From Micropterix aruncella (lineage: Eukaryota > Arthropoda > Insecta > Lepidoptera > Micropterigidae), in assembly GCA_944548615.1 (NCBI GenBank), contig OX155961.1, positions 31,140,204 to 31,204,203 of the forward strand: a stretch of 64,000 nucleotides of DNA, read 5' to 3'. Position 1 is the first letter of the stretch. Every line of letters starts with the position of its first letter. Positions 21,306 to 32,519 of this stretch are shown piece after piece. The notes under the pieces were generated by a model. It did no database searches, was not told the origin of the DNA, and was given only the letters and a program-made list of their open reading frames with translations. The position numbers and the translations under genes are program-made.

Positions 21306-21888
21306 GGCTAGCTGACCCGGCGAACATCGTACCGCCTAACAGTCAATGAATGTCGTGTTACAGATTAGCTGAACTTAATTTATGATTTTATGAAGTAGGT
21401 AATACAATGAATACAAAATAAATATTAAGTTCGCTACTTTATTAAGATAATAACACAAAAAGAAATATAAAAGTTTAAAAAACTAAGTATATCAATAGCC
21501 TGTCAGCAAGACATGATTGAATTAAACTATTTACATATTGTGCAGCTTGGGATTCGGTTTAATTCTCTTCATTGAAGCACCTTGTGATATACGACATTTT
21601 TTGCTTTTTTATCAGGCGCAAGAACAAATAAAGCGAATGATTTGCCGACACGTGAACATGCCACGTACAACTGACTATGAGAAAAACACGGATTTACATT
21701 TTGTATGGGATTTTTTTTTCTTTTAATTTATTTTTTTGTCAATTCCCCAATTTTTTTTTGTTTTTAATAGTTATTCTGCTATTTGGGACGGAGACTAATA
21801 CAACAAATCAAAAACCATGAAAATCGCTCCAGCCGTTCTCGAGTAATAAGTGGTCCAAGAAACCCGACATTGTTTTATATATATAGAT
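21306..21888 (+). mobile_element. Dispersed repeat, copy 2 (GCTGACCCGGCGAAC type)
   Basis: Second copy of the 4256-4845 element with the same start, the same internal ARGTATATCAATNGCNTGTCAG and CACGTGAACATGCCACGTAC, and the same ATATATATAGAT end. Similarity is high but interrupted by small indels. Confidence 0.7.
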
Positions 21889-22149
21889 GTAATAAATTGG
21901 GTGAAGTATAAAAGTAAGGAAAATCTGGCAACGAGATTTAAAATTATCAAAAAACACCTAATGGCCTTTTAATATTGTGGCATAAAGGTATGCCTATATA
22001 ACTCCTAAAAATATGCGTCCTTAGATGATTTGTAAAAAGTGATGTGGCGGTTAGGGTTTTGGGCTTAAATAAAAAGAGCTTTTTTTGGCGTACGCCCTTA
22101 TGTCAGGCGGTCGTCGATATTATTACTAAGCATTTTAGGAACATACATG
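21889..22149. other. Unassigned spacer
   Basis: Nothing recognised. Confidence 0.35.
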
Positions 22150-22330
22150 TGCGTAGCTCAAAGTATCTGGGGATGCATTTAGTTTATGCCAGAGCGAGCG
22201 ACTAACATCACATACTTATGTAAGCAAGTCTTCCGAGACATTACAATGTATCTTCGACTGTATCCAAGAATGGTCATATAATAAAGGATTTAACATTAAT
22301 GCTGATAAAGTGAAACTCATTCACACATGA
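22150..22330 (+). pseudogene. Tiny RT fragment (LINE)
   Basis: The frame starting near 22240 reads LQCIFDCIQEWSYNKGFNIN followed by ADKVKLIHT and a stop. This is the classic segment after YADD in LINE RTs (helix, then the 'W...G..IN..K..LI' motif). About 70 bp upstream VYARASD may be a decayed YADD. It ends in a TTTATT-rich stretch that may be the tail of another element. Confidence 0.55.
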
Positions 22331-23940
22331 TTTACTAGTATATAATAGTATTTTATTTATTTTATTTATGTATTATAGTAATGCACAATGGGTTGTAACA
22401 AGCGTAACACTAAACTTAAGTAATATGTAATAACATTGATAACAATTTAGCCTTAAAAATAATAAACCCACAGCAAGTTGTGTCACGCTTACGGTGAAGT
22501 TCGGTCACATGTCGCCCAACTAAGTGAAAATTTGTTCTAGGGCAAACATTGTATATTATACACAAGTTTAAAAAAGAAAACATGTTTTTTTTTTTAATAG
22601 TAAAAAAACTAAAATAAAAAACATTGAAATAAATAAAAGTATATTTATAAATGTATATAAAAATAAAATATATAAATATTTTATTATAATAGTTAAAGAA
22701 ATATTGAAATAAATAGATAATTAAATACACTTAACCTTCCCTTAATAATAAGTTATATAGTCATAACCTAAAATATAAATAAAATTTGTAATATTTGTAA
22801 AAAAAAAATAGTCACAAAAAAATAATAATAGTAATAGTAAAGTTTCTAAAAAAATATAATAGTCACAGAGAAAAATGTTAATATTATTAATAGTCACAAA
22901 GTGTAGCCAAACAGAGCTAGATAGTTAAGAATTCTTGGTGTACTTGGGACCTTCCTGGCCCAAGCACCCACGAAACCAGTTGTTTCTTAAAAATTGATAT
23001 ACTCGGGCTAATCTATACGCCTGCAGGTAGGATTTCATATATCTTAGGCAATAGATAGGATTGAAACCAGTGTAAAGTATTTGTAGCATTTGTATTAAAT
23101 TATATTAAGATAATGGACTACATAATTTTCAGAGAGACCGCAGCACTGAGAAAAATATAATTCTGTAATACACGGAAAAATGGATGTTTCAGCCGGGATT
23201 ACGTATGTGACATGGACTGTGTCTCATACGTATGAATTAACATGACGCGTAACAGTTTTGGCGTGACGGTATTTACCATGTCACCGGCATATTGTGGAAA
23301 CATTCCAGTAATTATACTACCCTACGCTGTACTGTAGCAATTATACGTACACAACGGGAATGTATACTAATGAAGTAACATACATATCCTAATGTACTTA
23401 CATACTAATGTCAGGATAATGTGTATTATTTGTAGATCTATCCGTACTTACGTAGTTCGCAACAACCTAGAATGGTGCTTCATTATTTTAATATTGCCTT
23501 CTCTTTCCGAAACGATGGCCCAATAAAACGTAATGTTATTTCATTACGTCGCGACCTCGACTTCTTGCTTCTAACATGACAGCATGTAATTTCATATGTA
23601 AGGTCGTAAGTCGGAACTTAAATCATGTCGTAGCTACAGTATACTGTTATTTTCGTAATAACCGTAAGTAACATGTTAGGACATATTATCGAGAAACTGA
23701 GTTTCAACAAAATTTCTCGTAATTCAACAAAATTACAATTGGAACATTATTCTGTATATAACAGTAATACAAAACAGTAATATATTAAGAAATCCAATAT
23801 TTTTCTCGAAGCGTTGTGTGCGAACTGACAAAGCAGATAATTAAAAAATACTAATAATTGACAAAGATTTAACTGGGAAAACCAATCGATAATATTTGAA
23901 AGCGACTACGATTAATCTTTTCTTAATATCTTTATCTAAA
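22331..23940. other. AT-rich spacer
   Basis: 22340-22380 is a TTTATT run that could be the inverted tail of a minus-strand LINE. The minus-strand frame at 22416-22730 is Phe/Tyr/Ile-rich from composition. Repeated TAATAGTCACA(A/G)A motifs lie at 22809-22900. Nothing assignable in the rest. Confidence 0.35.
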
Positions 23941-24339
23941 GCCTATATTTAAATACGGGCATATGACAATTGTTTACTTCGCACTTTAGTTCCGAAGGCA
24001 TGAACTTGACATGATTTCTCTCTCTGGAGTAGTCGCCGGAGACTTTCGCTTTCTATAGTCTTAATACGGCACCTATTAGGTGTTTGTGCACGTGGTCGCC
24101 CGAGTGATTCGGCGAGTCGCCGCGTAAAGGCGACGCGACGCACAAAGCGACTGGCCGGTCACAGCAACCAATACTTCCAAGGCGATCGCACCTCGCACAG
24201 TTCGTCCACTGTATAGGGAGATTTCTCCATGGTTTTTTTTTTTCAAAAAATATTGATGAATTGAAAATAATACCATGAAACTAATAAAACAACTATAGAA
24301 CTAATAAATTATAAAAATTGCAATTAAAAATATGGAATA
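23941..24339. other. GC-rich decayed inverted-repeat segment
   Basis: Contains GAGTAGTCGCCGGAGACTTT and CGAGTCGCCGCGTAAAGGCG. Similar AGTCGCC/GTCGAC motifs recur at 25218-25290, on the far side of the F670 insertion. The two may be flanks of one older element that F670 entered. Confidence 0.35.
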
Positions 24340-25138
24340 CAAGTGTTTATAACTAGGGTTTTCGACTACAGCGGGCGAGCCCGTCACCTCAGGAAGTTTT
24401 AACGAAATTTGATCGTTCTATCTCCCGTGAGGTGAGCGCAGAAGACTTAGGACAAAACAGTCCACCATCAAGCTCCGCCACATGCCCTTAAAAGGCCAAC
24501 GTCTTATCCGCGAGACGATTATTCGTTCTATCTCCCTGGAGTGAGCGCAGAAGACATCTACAAAACAGTCCACCGTCTAGCTCCGCCACAAACCCGTAAG
24601 AGGCCAACGCCTTAACCGCGAGATAGCCAGGAGTGTTACCCAGCGGGCTTACACTCACGCCTTTAGTTCCAATTGCGACCAGATTACTCCAGTCTTTCGA
24701 TTGGTTACGAGTTCGAGGTCGCTTGCGTGGTCCTATCCCTTACGACGCGGTGAAACGGTGTATACCGAATCTATCGCGGACCCCTGCATCCTTTGCCCGG
24801 CTCTTCACCCAGGATCGGGTAACCGATGGTCGTTTCAAGAGCAGTCGCCGTAAGGTCCGCAATCACCCCCGCTCTATAGGAAACAGTACTGCTTCCAGAC
24901 TCCCCCGACTGTTAGTCAGAGTGCGCAATCGATTGGCTTACGCCGCACGGTCCAGGAGCGCCAGAAGGTTGATTCCCAAGGGAAACTAACCATAAGGCCA
25001 GAGTCCTACCCAGGCTCGCATTTCATGCGTGGAGGCCGTCGGATAGGTGTTGACCCGTGAGTGTGACCAACCCTGAACAGAATGGGTCTTCGTGGCCAAC
25101 TCAGCAAGGGCCCATTAACTCCCAAGTGTTTATAACTA
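24340..25138 (+). mobile_element. F670 copy 5, complete, with 16-bp TSD
   Basis: Element 24356-25122, flanked by identical CAAGTGTTTATAACTA at 24340-24355 and 25123-25138. It starts GGGTTTTCGACTACAGCGGG and ends GGGCCCATTAACTCC. At 767 bp it exceeds the other complete copies by about 100 bp, explained by an internal direct duplication: CGTTCTATCTCCC... to ...CCGCGAGA occurs at about 24414-24518 and again at about 24529-24632. The first end base of the TSD could instead belong to the element, giving 15 bp. Confidence 0.9.
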
Positions 25139-25640
25139 TAACAATTTGTTTTATTGTGTATAATATAACTTGTTTATATTTATAACACATCCACTCTTAT
25201 GTCTTCGCCGAGAACTGAGTCGCCGGCAACCAATCGATAATGCAATCTTAGTCGTCGTCGACTAAGTCGCCAGCGGCTAGTCGACAGTGCGTAATGAGCC
25301 TAAAGCACTTTTACGTATATAATGAAGTTGGTCTATTTACGCAGATACAATGCCAGCTAATACAATATTTATTTATTGAAAATTTATAAATTTCTTCGAG
25401 GGTGATACCTATAAAATTCCTATTCCATATATTTCTATCCATATATGTTCAAACAGATGCCATTGTATTTGGATGTTACGAAAAAATTCTTAAAATACAT
25501 TTTTTTTTAGTAATAATAATTCTCAAAATACATAAATTTTCGTTTGTGGTTACTTTTTTGAATTGAAAAACTTTTGAATATATGCTTTTTCCTGTTATAA
25601 ATGCATCAACGATGGAAATAGTTATCAGAAACTATAGTTT
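25139..25640. other. Spacer
   Basis: GTCGTCGACTAAGTCGCC and neighbouring motifs at 25250-25290, then AT-rich DNA. No gene. Confidence 0.35.
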
Positions 25641-26240
25641 TGTAACGACCCTTAAGTATCGTTACATGCAATCAACAAATGCATTGATTTCCAGTGAAAT
25701 GCACTGACACAAATTCAGCTATTATTTACCTCGTGCAGCGATTAATCATCTAGATGAAACAATACTTTTACTCGGAATATTTTGGATTGCATCATTTTTC
25801 GGCCTATATAAAGCGGCGAAAATACGACCAAATTATCATTCCTCGAGTGATCACGTCCCCCAAAACAGCGACGGCATACTCGGTTCCACTCTCATGAGGC
25901 GAGTCAACGGGTCCGACTTCTTGGTTACCTTTTCCTTCCTTTCCTTATCGAGGCGAGACGCATCAGTTTGCACTCCCACAGACTCGAGCCGTGCCCAGTA
26001 CGAGATACTAGGAGCACAAGTATAATCATTATCCATACACCCTCGTAACTTCAGGCATATAGCCACTACATTCGCGTCAATATATCCTATTCGGGAAGCG
26101 TTACGAACTGGCAATATCGAACTCTCAATAAATACCTTCTGATACACTTTAAATCGACTTTTAATACGGAGATAACCCGCAAGTTGACACCACCACCTCA
26201 CACCGAATAACTTGGAGTCTAGTGAGGGGTGGTCCCTCAC
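25641..26240 (+). mobile_element. Solo LTR (third, diverged type)
   Basis: Starts TGTAACGACC and ends GGGGTGGTCCCTCAC, flanked by GTTT at 25637-25640 and 26241-26244. The 3' 40 bp (AACTTGGAGTCTAGTGAGG) is clearly related to the end of the LTRs at 30.4 and 49.6 kb (ATTGGAGTCCAGTGAAGG), so this is a distant member of the same group. A TATA box, TATATAAAG, lies at 25805-25813. No internal retrotransposon sequence adjoins either side. A 160-codon minus-strand frame overlaps it and shows no domain. Confidence 0.6.
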
Positions 26241-27299
26241 GTTTTCATTTAGATAATAAACTAGGTATAGGGAAACTAGATATAGGGAAACTAGATATAG
26301 GGAACTTTGAATAATAAACGAATTGAAAAACAAAATAAATAAAAATAGCTTTTTCCAGTATAAATTATTTTGCCCAGGGCAAGGGGCGGCAATCCCCTTC
26401 TAGTGTTGATCCGTATGGACATTAGAACGTTATACTATTATAGTACGATAATAATCAAAATTGTATAACATTCTAATGGATCAAGGTTTGGATCTAACAT
26501 TATAATTGAATGGATCTAACATTCTAAGGGTTAATTCTATTGAAGTCGGTGTATGGCGTACTGAAACCAGCGTCGCTTGTTGCTTTCTCAAACGTTCCGT
26601 TGAAGCATCTCTGTCGCAGCCCAGTTTCATCATATTTATTGACTTACCGGTGGTAAACAGTTTTTTAAACACAGTGAAGTAGCAGCACGGCACAAGTAGA
26701 AGTACGGCAGTGAAGTAAAAGTACGGCACAAGCAGTGCCGGATTAAACCACGTAGGGGCCCTTAGGCCGTTGAAATCTCGGAAGCCCCCTTTGAACTTTT
26801 CAGGGCCCCTTTCGGCTGTCGAATATTCTGGCGACGATGGGGGGCCCTGCGCTATAGCTTGTGTAGCTTGTACGTAAATGCTGCACTGTATAGGAGAAAT
26901 CTTCCTAGGACTAAAAATTTACTTTTATTAGTCTCAAATTTCAAATTTCAAGTCAATCGGTTAACCTGGAGGTGGACATAGAGATATAGAAACCCAAAAC
27001 TATATTGATAAAAATACTTCGTTTTCAGGTGCGATAATATTCCAAAATGGTCAGTGAAGTCATGGTTGGTCAGAATTTAACGTTTTATTTATGAAGTTCG
27101 TGACGTAGCAGTCACGTCATGTCTACGTGATAAAATGTATCGTTTCCCGTTAAGAATTCGAGCATTTAACTATGCCGTTTGCATTATCGTACGCGGCAAA
27201 TCATTTGTAGCAATAATTACGGTGTCGGCATTTCAAACCCTCCCGGCATTCTGATTATCCGGCAGCTTTGATTTACATCCTCAATTAAGGCCCATTTGA
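26241..27299. other. Spacer with small repeats
   Basis: AACTAGATATAGGG(A)A occurs three times in tandem at 26263-26308. TAACATTCTAATGGATC-type motifs around 26410-26530 pair as a loose hairpin. CAGTGCCGGATTAAACC at about 26733 looks like a hAT-like terminus, followed by C/G-run sequence typical of that repeat class. No gene. Confidence 0.4.
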
Positions 27300-28960
27300 G
27301 CAGTGTTTCATTCCCTATTGCGTTCATAATTAATCGTGATGTTTGTGATGTTTATTGATCCTGAAACCAAAGGGGTAACTGCATGTAAACGGCGCCGGCA
27401 TTTCGAGCGATGAATGTTTGGATATTGGTAAATTGCATATTGGATATTGGCGATAAATGTTTGGGTATTGTATATTATAAATAGTTCACAATTATTTGTG
27501 AGGTTTGTGATGTTCATTGTTCTTGAAATAAAGGGGTAACTGCATATTAACGGCGCCGTCATATCAAGCAATAAATGTTTGGATATTGGGATATTAGATA
27601 TTGTCGATCAGTGTTTGGCTATTGGATATCATAAATATAACATTTATAATTAATCATGACATTTGATATGTTTCTTCTTCGTAATAAATCGTGATGTTTG
27701 AGATGTTTATTGATCTTGAAACTAAAGACGAAACTGCATGTAAACATTACCGGCGTTTCAAGCGATAAATAATTGGATATTGGATATATATGTTTGGATA
27801 TTTAACATTATAAATATGGCCTCGGCGTTTCCAGCGAAAAATGTTTGAATATTGGAATATTGGAGATTGGCGATCAATGTTTGGATATTGCATATTATAG
27901 GTCCATAACTAATCATGATGTGTAGGTATATGTCATAATTAATCATGATGTTTGAGATGTTCGTTGATCTTGAAACTAAAGGGGTAATGGCATGCAAACA
28001 TCGCAGTCGTTTCCAGCGATTAGGTTTCAGATATTGGGATATTGGATATTAGCGATAAATATTTGGATATTGGATATTATAGTTATAGCGTTTATAATTA
28101 ATCGTGTTGTTTGTTATGTGTATTGATCCTGGGAACTTAAGGGGTAACTCCATGTAAACGGCGCCGGCATTTCAAGTGATACATGTTTGGATATTGCGAT
28201 ATTAGATATTGGCGATCAGTGTTTGGATATTGGATATTATAGATATAGCGTTCATTATTAAATGCAATGTTTATTGATCCTAAATCTAAAGGCTTAACTG
28301 CATGTAAACGGCGCCAGCGTTTCTAGCTATGAGTGCTTGGATATTGGTTTATTGTATATTGGGTTTTGGAGAAAAATATTTGGATATTATTATGCATCTT
28401 GATCCAGAAATTAAGGTGTAACGACAAGCAAATGTCGCCGGCATTTCAATGGATAAATGTTTTGAAATTGGGATATTGGATATTTGCGAACGATATAAAT
28501 AAGATAAAAGGCATTTACCACGTGCAGTTTGTAGCAACCGACGTTTCGGCGACGTTGCAACCGCCGATGTTCAGGGTAGACGTCTACCCTAGACAACGCC
28601 TTAAAGTGTTACAAGCTTTGCACTAAATTCGTTTTATCCTATTTATAATGTCGAACAACCGCAATAGTCTTCGGTTTTATATTGGCGATTAATGTTTGGA
28701 TATTTGATATTAAAGATATAGCGTTCATAGTTAATTGTGATATTTTTGATGATTATTGTTCATAATTAATCTTAATGTTAGAGATGCTTATTGATCTTGA
28801 AACTATAGGGGTAACTTCATGAAAACGGCGCCGGCCTTTTAAGCGATAAATGTTTGGATATTGGCAATCACTAATTGGATATCGGGTATTATATTATAGC
28901 GTTTATAATTAATCGTGTTGTTTGTAATATTTATTGATCCTGAAATCAAAGGGAATAAGA
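27300..28960 (+). repeat. Minisatellite-like array (TTTGGATATTGG units)
   Basis: Recurring module: ATTAATCGTGATGTTTGNGA, then TTTATTGATCCTGAAACNAA, then AGGGGTAACTGCATGTAAAC, then GGCGCCGGCATTTCAAGCGA, then variable runs of 'TTTGGATATTGG'. The GTAAC(T)GCATGTAAA core occurs at about 27372, 27534, 27731, 27985, 28142, 28294, 28424 (degenerate) and 28810. Spacing varies between about 130 and 390 bp because of sub-repeat expansion and one inserted PLE foldback. Confidence 0.8.
28480..28688. mobile_element. PLE foldback insertion 1, in the array
   Basis: Inverted left arm (AAGATAAAAGGCATTTACCA, then CGACGTTTCGGCGACG) and right arm ending ATTTATAATGTCGAACAACC, joined near 28580. Flanked by ATATTTGCGA (28480-28489) and ATATTGGCGA (28679-28688), a 10-bp TSD with one mismatch. 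Arms are the terminal region of the PLE described at 45.6 kb. Confidence 0.7.
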
Positions 28961-29029
28961 TACAGATACAAATATAATACGAATACAGAAAATGGTTTGC
29001 GGCCATGTTCTTTCTATTATTTCTATTTT
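28961..29029. other. Short spacer
   Basis: Simple ATACAGATACAAATATAATA run; nothing else. Confidence 0.4.
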
Positions 29030-29835
29030 ATATATTTATTACACGACTGCCAAAAGGAGGGTTATGTGTTCAGGACTCATCTATGTATATTTACCGTTTA
29101 TTTATTCCACCATAACGTGTAAACGCTTGAACCGATTTAGAAGTATGAAATATTGTTAAAATCGTTTTGACTTTCCGAGTGTGATAGGGTACGCAGCAAA
29201 CCCATGCTATCATATAAGGAAAAAGCAGCGTCTTTAATATAAATCACCGTGTAACGAAGTGTGTGTAGACATTCATCATTTTACAGTTGATTTTTTTTTT
29301 CATTCTTTCTGATCGCGGCCGTTAGGAATAGATCCGGTAGGCCTTGTAACGAAGAAAAATATTTGGTATTTTAATTTAGCAAAATAAATTATACAAATTG
29401 TACACTCTAAAAAATATTACCGATTTTTAAATACCCGGTTTTGGTTCTTACAAATTTATTGCAATCTAAAATTTTGGAAAACTTCTCGGAAAAAAATCCG
29501 GTATGTAATAATAATGAAACCCTGTTTTTATTCTACCATAACTTCTAAACGCATGAACAGATTTAGAAGTGTGTGTTAATCGAGTGTCACAGGGTATCCA
29601 ACCTGTCCAAATGTCAAAAAATATTTGTCTAAATGGCCAAATGCCAATAAATTAATATAAATATATTGTGTTGGGTGTCAAATGGAAGGTCTGATTGAGT
29701 ACATTCCGGGAATATACATATATCTCTATGGATAAATACATAACGTTTCATAATAAAACCGTAATAAAAATAATTATGTAAAATTACAATAGTTTACTTT
29801 CTGTAACGGAAGTCATGTTTTTTATTCTTTTTAAT
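29030..29835 (+). mobile_element. CTTGAACCGATTTAGAAGT-type repeat, copy 1
   Basis: Shared with 35470-36490 in the same order: GCCNAAAGGAG, TAAACGCTTGAACCGATTTA, ATCGTTTTGACNTNNCGAGT, ATTACCGATTTTTAAATACC, GACCAAATGTC-like, TTTACTTTNTGTAACGG. The CTTGAACCGATTTAGAAGT block itself occurs twice per copy. A lepidopteran-type dispersed repeat without coding capacity. Confidence 0.7.
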
Positions 29836-30290
29836 ATATTTACTTGTGTAAATATACATTCAATATATTGAAAAGATAAAATAATGCTTGTGTGGACACA
29901 ACGTCACACACAATGTAATATTTCGTTTACCTATCATTGAATGCGTATTCGAAAATTTGTGGCTGTGCTGTTGACCGTTAAGAAGTCTGCTCCTTGGGAG
30001 CCAACCCTGGGTGCATCAGCCCTTTCGCAGTAAAACTTAGAACGGACTACGGTAATTGAATGCGTATACAAAATTTCGTTTCAGTGCTGTTGACCGTTGA
30101 GGAGTCTCCTCGATAGAAGCCAACCTTGGGTGCAGCAGGGTTTAGAACAGGCTATTTACATTTAATGCGTATACAAAATTGTGTCTGTGCTTTTGACCGT
30201 GGAGGAGTAGTCTCGTCGGGAGCCGATCCTGCATGTAATCAGGTCATGCTCACCATAAAAATGCATTGTCATTGGAAATAAAACAATATG
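29836..30290 (+). repeat. Tandem of about 110-bp units (GCTGTTGACCGTTGAGGAGT)
   Basis: Three units begin near GCGTATTCGAAAATTTGTG (29944), GCGTATACAAAATTTCGTTT (30062) and GCGTATACAAAATTGTGT (30166). Each contains 'GACCGTTGAGGAGT' and 'GAGCCAACCCTGGGTG'. The final part (CACCATAAAAATGCATTGTC) matches a single-unit copy at 40020-40260. Confidence 0.75.
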
Positions 30291-30373
30291 AAAAATTTCA
30301 ACTTCATAAGATGAGAGGAAGTGGTTCTAATTCAGCTTGTAGGATATGATCTAAACGAACTAGCAAATATTGC

Positions 30374-30939
30374 AAGGTTGTAGGAGCCTACGGCTCCACT
30401 TACCCACAACAAAAAAGTTAATTTCACAGAACAGAAAACTGCAGACTCGCTCAAACTTACACGAGCAGCTGCAGTTAATTTCCAGCTAAATTTGGCAAAT
30501 ATTGCCCAGGCAAGCGACACATGCGTCGCCCCACTCGTAGCTATTGCATCACCGATCACCCTATAAAACGCAGTACATTTCATTCGATCGACATCATTCC
30601 TTTGGCAGGCAGTTGCCCTCCTACATCGTTACTTCGGCAGACAGTTACCGCACTCTACACATCGTCCCCTCAGTGGACAGATATCTCGACTACACACTTC
30701 GCTCCTCGACTACACACGCACCGCCACGGCTTCACCTCGCGCCCACGCTACAACACAACGGCGAACACAACTCAAGGCGTTAAGAACTGGCGACTTCGAC
30801 GCACTTCTCTTCAATCTTCTGAATAAACTCTTCTACACGGACATCTACGACTCTCATTAACGGAGCAAATTCATGCTGAGAACCACCCTTCGCTCACAAG
30901 CAATTGGAGTCCAGTGAAGGGTGGCCATTCTCACAAGGT
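30374..30939 (+). mobile_element. Solo LTR 1 with 5-bp TSD
   Basis: LTR 30379-30934 starts TGTAGGAGCCTACGGCTCC and ends GGTGGCCATTCTCAC, flanked by AAGGT on both sides (30374-30378, 30935-30939). The inverted copy at 49573-50189 has the same ends and its own TSD. AATAAA at 30823 may be the R-region poly(A) signal. No internal gag-pol remains, so it arose by LTR-LTR recombination or was left as a solo copy. Superfamily (gypsy versus BEL) cannot be told from an LTR alone. Frames at 30521-30826 are incidental. Confidence 0.85.
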
Positions 30940-31085
30940 AAATAAAAGCTAGTAAAAAAACACAAACAAGGCATTTTATTATTGTAAACACAATCTAGGC
31001 TAATGCGTTGCGTTGGATTTTAAACCTTCTTTCGACCTTTATAAAAATAAACAGTATGATATAAATATAGTATTCGAACAAAAAA

Positions 31086-31655
31086 AATACGTGTTGCACT
31101 CGGGGACTGCCGCGGTAAGCTATTGCATAGCATTTTTAACAAACTTATGCAATTATAATTATTTATTTATTTTATTTTTTCTGATATCAGATAACTGCGC
31201 TCTATCGGAAAACGTTGAAATTATTCCGATTCGGAATAATTTAAACGTTTTTCGATAGAGCGTCGCGCACGAAGTTTTTATTCGCTAAAGCAAAAAAAAC
31301 GGATTATTCGAAAAAAATCGTAGATAAAAAGATAGATAATTTAATTATCTTTAAAATGGTGCAGGTTTCATAATAATACGCCAGATAGTATTTGCGTAGT
31401 AGTCGTTTTTGTGTTCGGTTAGACCTAATTTCACAAATTAATTACACAATGTAAAATAAACAAAATCTAAAATATTCAAAGCTAAGAATATTACGAAAAT
31501 ATTCTTGTTTAACATATATTTTTTTGGAATCGTGAGCAGTACTCCTTTAGACGTAATTATCAGTTTAAAATCATTAATTTTCGTTAAAAAATTTCTTCAT
31601 TCGGTCGCCGCACTGGCCTAGGCCCGCGATAAAAGCTATGCAATAGCTTTAAAAA
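31086..31655 (+). mobile_element. 570-bp element with central hairpin, copy 1
   Basis: Starts near GCACTCGGGGACTGCCGCGG and ends near CGCGATAAAAGCTATGCAAT. Both ends carry GCTATTGCATAGC next to a CGCGG block, in opposite orders. The centre has a long dyad, GCGCTCTATCGGAAAACGTT, meeting its complement at 31242-31262 (about 30-bp arms with a few mismatches). A second, inverted copy lies at 36505-37110. No transposase; a non-autonomous element of unknown class. Confidence 0.75.
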
Positions 31656-31742
31656 AATATAAAAATGAGAAACAAAAATTTACAGGTGAACCGCCACCGT
31701 TTTATACCGTATATAATAATTATATACTATTCATTGGAATGA

Positions 31743-31982
31743 AATCTTCTAGAATATGAAATCGAAGACTATCACTTTTGCTTGAAATTATAAATAATAT
31801 AAAAACAAATTTACCGCATGAAGTTTGTAACACCCAACGTTTCGGCGATGTTGCAACCACCGCTGTCAAGGGTAGAATACCTTGGTCAATTTTTTCTACC
31901 TTGGACAACGGCGGTTGCAACATCGCCGTAACTAAGGTGTTACAAAGTTCACGCGGTAAATTCATTTATAATCTTCTAGAAT
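31743..31982. mobile_element. PLE foldback insertion 2, 13-bp TSD
   Basis: Perfect AATCTTCTAGAAT at 31743-31755 and 31970-31982. Left arm: ATGAAATCGAAGACTATCAC, then ACCCAACGTTTCGGCGATG. Right arm: GGCGGTTGCAACATCGCC, then TCACGCGGTAAATTC. The arms meet near 31885. Only about 100 bp of PLE terminus per arm, no coding. Confidence 0.85.
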
Positions 31983-32519
31983 TTAAAAAAATGTAACAAT
32001 GTGACTTCGCGATCCCTCCAGCTGATTCTTTCTGTGTGTTGTTCTGAGAATATCAAACGACTGTAGTTTGCATAAAATGCAAATGGGCCTTTTGCGTCAA
32101 ATGGTTTATGAACGGCCCATATCAGCTTGTCAGCGATAGGAAATGTTCGGCGGTTTCGCTCGTGTCTCGGCAAGAAGGATACGGTTTATTTGTTTCTCGC
32201 CATTTACTTATTTGAATTAATTTCGGGGGGGATGTTATTGGCAGCAAGTTTGGCGAAATCCCTATTCATCCGAATAAGGGGCCTATCTCGCCAGCGAGAT
32301 CTGGAAGGCAAGGGTGAAGCTAAGGCCGCTTATATTATGTGAGAAAATTGGTTATATTCAGCATGGAAATGGCTGCGTTTACACTTCATCGAGCCCTCCG
32401 TGGATTATCAACGAACTCGACTCTCCTGTTTCGCCAACTGTTGGATTAAGATACTTTCCACAATCATAAAACTGAAATCATCTATAATAAGTAGTTATGA
32501 AAGTAACCTCATCTCTACC
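31983..32519. other. Unassigned spacer
   Basis: No gene recognised. A 71-codon plus frame at 32127-32342 lacks known motifs. Confidence 0.35.

Noticed and set aside
25851..26333. 160-codon minus-strand ORF as a gene
   Set aside because: It lies almost wholly inside a sequence with LTR ends, a TATA box on the opposite strand and similarity to other solo LTRs. Its N-terminus is a triple TTTCCCTA-type repeat; no domain.
30521..30826. Two overlapping 79-101-codon frames
   Set aside because: Both lie within solo LTR 1 and are not conserved as frames in solo LTR 2.
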